Assembly: GCF_014645735.1 (NCBI RefSeq)
Contig: NZ_BMMH01000005.1
Span: 62,001-126,000, forward strand
From: Nocardia jinanensis
GTDB taxonomy: Bacteria; Actinomycetota; Actinomycetes; Mycobacteriales; Mycobacteriaceae
Direction of reading: 5' to 3'
DNA length: 64,000 bases
Shown piece by piece: positions 58,770 through 64,000 of this stretch. The notes beneath the pieces were generated by a model. It had not been told where the DNA came from. It saw only the letters and a list, made by a program, of their open reading frames with translations, and did not search any database. How positions within the stretch are numbered: the stretch's first letter is position 1; the number at the start of each line of letters is the position of its first letter. Both the position numbers and the translations under genes were made by a program.

Positions 58770-60050
58770 CTAACCCGTGCGGAATCGGGGCAGGCAGTCG
58801 CTCAGTTGTTTCGCATCATTGCGCGGGTCGAAGATGGTGGCGACATAGGTCGTCGAATAGATCCACCACAGCAGCGCGGCCCGGATCTCCTGCCGGGCCA
58901 GCGTCGCGTCGTTGGTCGCTACGGCGGTGAGAGCGTTGAGGCTGTCGGCCTTGTTGTACATGACCGCGTACGAGGCCCACGCGAGCAACCGGTCGTATTG
59001 CTCCTGATCCCATCCGCGATAAATGGTGACCGTTCCGGGAATCACGCCGTTCCGGTAGATCGCGTCCCCTGCCGCGGTGAAGCGTTGCTGTGTTGCCAGC
59101 AAGGGCTCCTGCCCCGGCCGCCCGCGGACCATTTCGGTCACCCGTCCGGCGACGCCCGGGTCGACCGTTGCCTCGGCGTGCCTGCGCTCCGCGTCCTGGA
59201 GATACTGTTGGATCGGCAGGGCGAAGTGCGCGTCGAGGAGTACATCCGGGTTCGCGCTGAAGTAGTTGTCGGTGAACGGTTTCGCGGCCGACGGTGCGTT
59301 GGGGTTCGGGGGCAGCAGGTTCCGCAGCCACGCCGCGTCATAGCCGAACATTCCTACTTCCGCCGGGCCGCGCTCGAGGAGGTCACCGAAGGGTCCCGGC
59401 AGATCGGCGGTGAGGGGAGCGTTGCTCCGCAACGTCTGTTCGGCGAAGCCGACGGCCCGGGCGTCGTCACCGGAGAGCGCCGCGTCGCGGTATTGTCCGA
59501 GCGCCTGACTGTAGAACTGCGCGTAGACATCGTCGGTGGGGGTCACCGAGATCACGGTGGTCCGATCGAAAACGGCCATATTGGACCGCAGCCAGGTGCT
59601 GGAGTAGTAGCCGGTCAGGTGGGCGAGCCATGCGGCGCGGCTCAATCCGTCGGATGTGGTGAGATCCAGATCGTGGCCCGCCGGCGGCTCGGCCTGGTCC
59701 ATGGCGATATTGGCCAGCCGGTGCGGCAGCCACCAGACGAGGAAGTCCTGCACGTTCGGATTTGCCGTGGTCATCTCGCCGGTGTTGCTCGGGTGCGCAC
59801 TGTTGGCGTATTCCCGGGCGAAGGCATCCAGCAGCTCCGGATCGGCGACCAGCCCGTTGCGCCCGAGACTCGGGTAGCCGTTGTCGACCCACGGGTAGTA
59901 GGTCAGATCCACCCCGGTCACCGACGCGTGGGGCTCGGCGTGCGCAGCCACCACCCCCGACAGACTCAGCGTGACCGCCGTCAGCAACGCAACCGACGAT
60001 CGGAGCACCCAATGACGGCCTCGATGGCCCTGACCTCTCACAACACCCAC
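58770..60050 (-). CDS. Secreted protein of unknown function
   Basis: About 426 residues from the GTG at 60050, placed 8 bp after AAGGGG; a GTG at 60041 and an ATG at 60116 are alternatives. A signal peptide (SSVALLTAVTLSLSGVVAAH, cleavage after AHA) leads to a mature protein of about 390 residues rich in aromatic and acidic positions: VDLTYYPWVDNGYPSLG, VQDFLVWWLPHRLANIAMDQ, YNKADSLNALTAVATNDA and RAALLWWIYSTTYVATIFD. I do not recognise the family, and no hydrolase elbow, cysteine pair or metal motif stands out. It is alone, between a hairpin terminator and the Opp operon. Confidence 0.75.
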   Translation of the reverse strand: MGVVRGQGHRGRHWVLRSSVALLTAVTLSLSGVVAAHAEPHASVTGVDLTYYPWVDNGYPSLGRNGLVADPELLDAFAREYANSAHPSNTGEMTTANPNVQDFLVWWLPHRLANIAMDQAEPPAGHDLDLTTSDGLSRAAWLAHLTGYYSSTWLRSNMAVFDRTTVISVTPTDDVYAQFYSQALGQYRDAALSGDDARAVGFAEQTLRSNAPLTADLPGPFGDLLERGPAEVGMFGYDAAWLRNLLPPNPNAPSAAKPFTDNYFSANPDVLLDAHFALPIQQYLQDAERRHAEATVDPGVAGRVTEMVRGRPGQEPLLATQQRFTAAGDAIYRNGVIPGTVTIYRGWDQEQYDRLLAWASYAVMYNKADSLNALTAVATNDATLARQEIRAALLWWIYSTTYVATIFDPRNDAKQLSDCLPRFRTG

Positions 60051-60212
60051 GGCGTCGCCCCTTTCTGCTGGCGGAAAGAGTGTGACACATAGAGCTGAAT
60101 GAGATAGTGATTTCAAATTATTCTCTTTACTGCACCACCAATGTCGCCGCGTCCGGATCGGCGCGATTCACTCACTGACGGTCTCTCGGCGTCACCCACT
60201 TCGCCGCACGGT

Positions 60213-61208
60213 TCACTCGTCGTCGGGGAAGTGGCACGCGACCTTTCGTCCGCCGTCGAGTTCGCGGAGCTCGGGAACCTCCGCCGCGCATCTGTCCGCG
60301 GCCTTCGGACACCGGGTTCGGAAGGGGCATCCCGACGGCGGGGACAGCGGGGACGGAATTTCGCCTGCGAGTGCCGGCCCACGGAACCCGCCCTTCGCCG
60401 TCATACTGGGGACAGAGTCCAGCAGCGCCCGGGTGTAGGGATGGCTCGGGCTGTCGAAGATCTGGTCGACCGCGCCGATTTCGCACACCCGGCCGAGATA
60501 CATCACCATGACACGGTCGCTGACCGACCGTACGACGCTGAGGTCGTGGCTGATGAACACCAGCGTCAGGTCGTACTCGTCTTTCAGGTCCTGCAGCAGG
60601 TTGACGATCTGTGCCTGTACCGAGACGTCCAGGGCGGAGACCGGTTCGTCGCAGACGATCAGATCGGGTCGGATCGCGAGTGCGCGGGCGATCGCGATAC
60701 GCTGCGCCTGGCCGCCGGAGATCTGTCCCGGACGTACCTCACCGAAACGGTCCGGATCCATCCCGACGGTTTCGAGAACTTCCCTGGCCAGGCTCGCGCA
60801 TTCGCGCGCCGGGGTGCCGGCGATCAGCAGCCCCTCGACCACGAGTTCGGAAACTCGGCGGCGCGGGTTGAGCGAGGACACGGGATCTTGGAAGATCATC
60901 TGCAACTTGCGCCGGAGCGTGCGCAGCTCCTTGGTCGACGCCGACGCCAGGTCGGTGCCCCGGTACAGCACTTCGCCGGAGGTGATCTTCTCCAGGCGCA
61001 GGATCGCCCGGCCCGTGGACGATTTACCGCAGCCCGATTCGCCGACCAGCGCCAGCGTCTCGCCGGGGCGGACATCGAAACTGACATCGTTGACGGCGTG
61101 CACCGTCCCACCCGTGGTGTGATAGTCGACCACGAGATTGCGGACCTCCAGAACACGTTCCACCGACGACGCGGTGGCCTCCTCCGGAGTGGACAGGGGC
61201 CGGGTCAT
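60213..61208 (-). CDS. ABC transporter ATPase, DppF/OppF type
   Basis: A 331-residue ATPase. ATG at 61208 overlaps the stop of the upstream ATPase gene by 4 bp. Motifs: Walker A GESGCGKSS, Q-loop IFQDPVSSLNP, signature ISGGQAQR, Walker B IVCDEPVSALDVS, then SHDLSVV. The C-terminal extension holds the oligopeptide-ABC motif CPFRTRCPKAADRC and HP near HPYTRALLDSVP. It is the last of an operon ATPase-ATPase-permease-permease on the minus strand. It drives uptake of peptide-like or metallophore-like ligands with the product of 61205. Confidence 0.92.
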   Translation of the reverse strand: MTRPLSTPEEATASSVERVLEVRNLVVDYHTTGGTVHAVNDVSFDVRPGETLALVGESGCGKSSTGRAILRLEKITSGEVLYRGTDLASASTKELRTLRRKLQMIFQDPVSSLNPRRRVSELVVEGLLIAGTPARECASLAREVLETVGMDPDRFGEVRPGQISGGQAQRIAIARALAIRPDLIVCDEPVSALDVSVQAQIVNLLQDLKDEYDLTLVFISHDLSVVRSVSDRVMVMYLGRVCEIGAVDQIFDSPSHPYTRALLDSVPSMTAKGGFRGPALAGEIPSPLSPPSGCPFRTRCPKAADRCAAEVPELRELDGGRKVACHFPDDE

Positions 61209-62251
61209 ACCGAGATCACCTCATTCGACCGGACAGGGTGCAGGCAGGTGTGTGTATGCGTGGGCGTCGGGCCGGAGAACAGCGCATCCTTGCCGAGCAC
61301 CTCGCACCCCGATGTTGTTGCCGTACACCGCGGCCGGAACCTGCATCCTTCCGGTGGTTTCCGCGGGTCGGGCAACTGGCCCTCGATGGCCAGCAGGCGT
61401 TTGGTGCGTGGTCCGTCCAGGCTCGGGGTCGAACCGAGCAGCGCCGCGGTATACCGATGCTCGGGGGCCCGGAAGATCTCCGCGGTCGTACCTGTCTCGA
61501 CCGTGCGGCCGGCGTACATCACCATCACCCGGTCGGTACGGCCGGAGACCATCCCCAGGTCGTGGCTGATCAAGATCAGAGCCATATTGTGCTGACGGCG
61601 CACTCGGTCGAGGAGATCGAGGATCTGGCGCTGCACGGTGATGTCCAGTGCCGTCGTCGGCTCGTCGGCGATCAGCAGGTCGGGTTCGCAGGCGAGCGCC
61701 ATCGCGATCATCACCCGCTGCCGCATCCCGCCCGAGAGCTGATGCGGGTATGCCGACATCCGGCGCGCGGGGTCGGATACGCCGACCTCGTCCAGCAGCG
61801 TGATCGCACGTTTGCGGGCCTCGTCCGTGGCGATGCCCAGATGCTTCACCATCGGCTCACACATCTGACGCCCGATGCGTACCACCGGGTTCAGCGCCCG
61901 CCCGGCATCCTGGAACACCATGGCTATCCGGGCACCCCAGATCGACTGCAACTGCCGCCCGCTCGCCCGGGTCATCTCCACACCGTCGAACACCACACTT
62001 CCGGAGACCACCGCCGCGGGTGGAAGCAGCCCCATCACCGTCCGGGCCAGCACGGATTTCCCCGATCCGGATTCACCGACGATTCCCAGCGCCTCTCCCC
62101 GCTGCAGCGTGAACGACACACCGTCCACCGCCCGGACCGGGTCCGAATTACCCGCCATCCAGGTGTGCACACCCTCGACACGTAACAGCCGGCCCTCATC
62201 GCCGCCCGTTACGGTCTCGACATTCTCGATCGTCGATTCCGATGTACTCAT
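61205..62251 (-). CDS. ABC transporter ATPase, DppD/OppD type
   Basis: A 348-residue ATPase; the ATG at 62251 has AGGTGAG upstream (the frame extends 17 codons more). Walker [11 protein letters not shown]-loop [11 protein letters not shown], signature LSGGMRQR, Walker [17 protein letters not shown], and a C-terminal oligopeptide extension with cysteines around [11 protein letters not shown]-type Q-loop and [15 protein letters not shown] (DppD class) are typical. It forms the heterodimeric ATPase with the 60213 product. Note the reading order: 63146 permease, 62259 permease, 61205, 60213, with tiny overlaps throughout except an 8-bp gap at 62251/62259. Confidence 0.92.
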   Translation of the reverse strand: MSTSESTIENVETVTGGDEGRLLRVEGVHTWMAGNSDPVRAVDGVSFTLQRGEALGIVGESGSGKSVLARTVMGLLPPAAVVSGSVVFDGVEMTRASGRQLQSIWGARIAMVFQDAGRALNPVVRIGRQMCEPMVKHLGIATDEARKRAITLLDEVGVSDPARRMSAYPHQLSGGMRQRVMIAMALACEPDLLIADEPTTALDITVQRQILDLLDRVRRQHNMALILISHDLGMVSGRTDRVMVMYAGRTVETGTTAEIFRAPEHRYTAALLGSTPSLDGPRTKRLLAIEGQLPDPRKPPEGCRFRPRCTATTSGCEVLGKDALFSGPTPTHTHTCLHPVRSNEVISV

Positions 62252-62258
62252 GGGGTTC

Positions 62259-63149
62259 TCACCTATTTCCCGCGCCGCCGTAGCGGCCACGCAGATAGTC
62301 ACCGATCTGGTTGAACGAAAACACCGTCAGGAAGATCGCCGTACTGGGCACAGCCACCGCGAGCGGGTTCGTCGAGATGTAATCCTTGGCGTCGTTGATC
62401 ATCCCGCCCCAGCTCGGCGTAGGTGGCGGGATGCCCAGGCCGAGAAAGCTCAGCGACCCCTCCGCGACGATGAGCGTCGCCACCACGACCGGCAGGTACG
62501 CGGCGACGGACGGAATCAGGTTGGGCAGGATTTCGCGGAACATGATGCGCAGCGGAGAAGCACCCATATTGTCGGCGGCGCGCACGAAGTCCCGCGCCGA
62601 CCACCGGATAGTGTTCGCCCGCGCCAACCTGATGAAGGTGGGGACGACGACGATCGCCAGGGAAACCGTCAGCGTGGTCAGGCTGGGCGTGAACGTCGCG
62701 GTGATCGCCAGCAGCAGGATGAGTGCCGGGAACGCGAGCAGCGTATCGGTCAGCAGCGAGATGACCGAGTCCACCGGCCCGCGGAGATACCCGGCGATCA
62801 GGCCGAGGATCGTCCCGGCGACGAAACCGATGATCCCGGCCACCGCACCGACGACCATCGAAACCTGCGCGCCCGCGAGGACCCGCGCCATGGTGCTCCG
62901 GCCGAGGGTATCGGTGCCGAGCAACAGGCCCTCGGCGAACGCCGGATCCGCCATCGGCCGGCCGAGCGGACTCGCATAGTCGAGACCGAAGAACAGCTTC
63001 CACACGAACGGCGCCGCGACGATCACCACCAGCCAGATGAGCGACACTCCCAGGAGGTAGCGCCTCGGCTTCTTCGCCGCGGGCATCACAGGGGTACCCG
63101 TGAGGGGAACAGGTGGGGCTTTGCTGCCCACCACATCGGTGACGGTCAT
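62259..63149 (-). CDS. ABC transporter permease, DppC/OppC type
   Basis: A 296-residue permease. The ATG at 63149 has AGGAAGG upstream and overlaps the stop of the upstream permease by 4 bp; the longer frame is a non-coding extension. After a basic N-terminus and one helix comes EGLLLGTDTLGRSTMARVLA (LGTDxLGR motif), five more helices, and the coupling region RAADNMGASPLRIMFREIL. The ending LSFLGLGIPPPTPSWGGMI is the conserved C-terminal stretch. It pairs with the 63146 product. Confidence 0.92.
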   Translation of the reverse strand: MTVTDVVGSKAPPVPLTGTPVMPAAKKPRRYLLGVSLIWLVVIVAAPFVWKLFFGLDYASPLGRPMADPAFAEGLLLGTDTLGRSTMARVLAGAQVSMVVGAVAGIIGFVAGTILGLIAGYLRGPVDSVISLLTDTLLAFPALILLLAITATFTPSLTTLTVSLAIVVVPTFIRLARANTIRWSARDFVRAADNMGASPLRIMFREILPNLIPSVAAYLPVVVATLIVAEGSLSFLGLGIPPPTPSWGGMINDAKDYISTNPLAVAVPSTAIFLTVFSFNQIGDYLRGRYGGAGNR

Positions 63150-64000
63150 CGGACACCTTCCTGCTGCCGCACTCGGGGATCGAGGACTCCGTAGCAGAGA
63201 TCCACGAGGGTATTGAGGAGAACGAAGACAACGACCACGAAGCACACGACCCCCTGCACGACGAGAACGTCGCGGGCCGTGATCGATTGAAAGATGAGCT
63301 GCCCCAGCCCGGGCAGGCCGAACAGGTACTCGACGATCACCGTGCCGCCGAGCAGCCGGCCGAAGCTGATCGCCGACAGGGTCAGCAGTGAGAAGGAAGA
63401 GGGACGGAACGCGTGGCGCCACAGGATGTACCAGCGTCCGAGGCCCCGCGCGCGCGCCGAATCGATGAAGTCCTCGTCGAGGGTCGTCCCGAGATCGGCC
63501 CGCAGCATGCGCAGATAGGCCGCGATCTCCATCAGCCCGACGGCGAGCGCCGGGAGCAGCGCGGACAGCAGGTTCGGGCCGAGCCCGTCGGCGAGATCCT
63601 TCCAGCCGCTGACCGGGAACATATCCAGCTGAATCGCGAAGAAGTAGACCAGGATCGGGCCGGCGATGAAAGCCGGCACCGACATGGCGACCGACGCGAA
63701 CGCCGTCACGACCTTGTCGACGATGCCGCCGGGCCGGTTCGCGGCGGCGATCGCGAGCACCACGGCCACGCCGATGGCGATCACCTGCGCCAGGATCGCG
63801 ATCTCCAGCGTGACCGGCAGCCGTTCCCAGATCGATTCGAGCACCGACTGGTGGGTCAGCGGTGAGGTGCCGAGGTCACCGCTCAGCGCGTCGAGCAACC
63901 AGTCGAAGTACCGCACCCACACCGGATCGTCGAGGCCGAGGTCGGCCCGGAACTGCTCGACGGCCTCCGGCGTGGCCTCCGGGCCGAGGATGACGACGGC
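63146..64000 (-). CDS. ABC transporter permease, DppB/OppB type (5' end outside window)
   Basis: 284 codons are visible, reading in frame from the window edge at 64000. The visible start AVVILGPEATPEAVEQFRAD is the external-loop region after the first helix (LGPExTPExVxxxRxxLGLD), so only the first roughly 30-40 residues are missing. Further: WLLDALSGDLGTS, FASVAMSVPAFIAGPILVYF, coupling segment SARARGLGRWYILWRHAFRP, and FGLPGLGQLIFQSITARDVL. It forms the channel with 62259. The binding protein of this operon may lie beyond the window, or may be the lipoprotein at 52582. Confidence 0.92.
   Translation of the reverse strand, partial: AVVILGPEATPEAVEQFRADLGLDDPVWVRYFDWLLDALSGDLGTSPLTHQSVLESIWERLPVTLEIAILAQVIAIGVAVVLAIAAANRPGGIVDKVVTAFASVAMSVPAFIAGPILVYFFAIQLDMFPVSGWKDLADGLGPNLLSALLPALAVGLMEIAAYLRMLRADLGTTLDEDFIDSARARGLGRWYILWRHAFRPSSFSLLTLSAISFGRLLGGTVIVEYLFGLPGLGQLIFQSITARDVLVVQGVVCFVVVVFVLLNTLVDLCYGVLDPRVRQQEGVR

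Noticed and set aside
58806..60092. 428-codon plus-strand frame opposite the unknown secreted protein
   Set aside because: The minus-strand product has a signal peptide, ribosome-binding site and terminator; the plus-strand product is Gly/Arg/Val-rich shadow sequence without a start site.
60141..61595. 484-codon plus-strand frame opposite the Opp ATPases
   Set aside because: Antisense to ATPases with all expected motifs; no coding features of its own.

Overview
ORGANISM. The window is high-GC and densely packed, with many short-chain dehydrogenases (SDRs), CoA-metabolism enzymes, TetR/GntR/AraC/WYL regulators, LIP-type and TAP-type secreted hydrolases, an IdeR/DtxR-like iron box, an actinobacterial SOS box beside a DUF222 relic, and a WXG-like protein with XRE-type repeats. 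This fits a Nocardia or a close mycobacterial/rhodococcal relative; the assignment is inference from gene content. No rRNA, tRNA or CRISPR array was seen. LAYOUT. (1) 1-11764: the end of a 2-methylisocitrate lyase, then a catabolic block made of enoyl-CoA hydratase, SDR, alpha-methylacyl-CoA racemase and type III CoA-transferase on the minus strand, a FadR-type GntR regulator, an aldehyde dehydrogenase-SDR pair, an MHS-type transporter and another SDR. The same 11-bp palindrome (TGGTTCTACCA or its complement) occurs in three intergenic regions of this block, so a small GntR regulon for an organic acid is likely. (2) 11765-17187: a decayed zone with relics of an AraC regulator, an F420-dependent NADP reductase-like protein and an ABC-F ATPase, with an SDR/TetR divergent pair and an erythromycin-esterase-family gene still intact. 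(3) 17144-21927: an iron box in front of a four-gene, translationally coupled Dpp/Opp-type ABC importer. (4) 21928-32052: secreted lipase, TAP-like hydrolase, ECHDC3-like crotonase, a broken WXG/XRE-repeat gene, an alpha/beta hydrolase, an SOS-box-bearing truncated 13E12/DUF222 gene, a quinone-oxidoreductase-type enzyme, and fragments of SDR, TetR, GNAT and HisC-like genes. (5) 32238-36390: a TetR regulator, a rifampin-phosphotransferase/PEP-synthase-like dikinase and an esterase. (6) 36439-43761: two related GntR-TetR fusion regulators arranged tail to tail, one beside an intact FAD-monooxygenase/VOC pair and the other beside the decayed remains of the same pair; paired ACTAGT operators sit in front of both and in front of a distant membrane-protein gene. 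(7) 43948-52580: an IS21 transposase relic, a GlxA-type regulator with a dienelactone-hydrolase-like gene, a WYL regulator with a UvrA-like ATPase, a small conserved protein, a DUF3048 lipoprotein, and relics of a Crp/Fnr regulator and a P450. (8) 52582-64000: a second catabolic/uptake region with a peptide-type binding lipoprotein coupled to a Rieske oxygenase, an acyl-CoA synthetase, an SDR-fold protein without the usual catalytic residues, an unrecognised secreted protein, and an Opp/Dpp-type ABC operon that runs out of the window. HOW IT WORKS TOGETHER. The intact parts are mainly uptake, activation (CoA-transfer, CoA-ligation), beta-oxidation-like processing and oxygenation of organic acids, plus drug-modification-like enzymes, each with a local regulator. 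About fifteen gene relics lie between them, so the region has undergone repeated insertion, duplication and loss.
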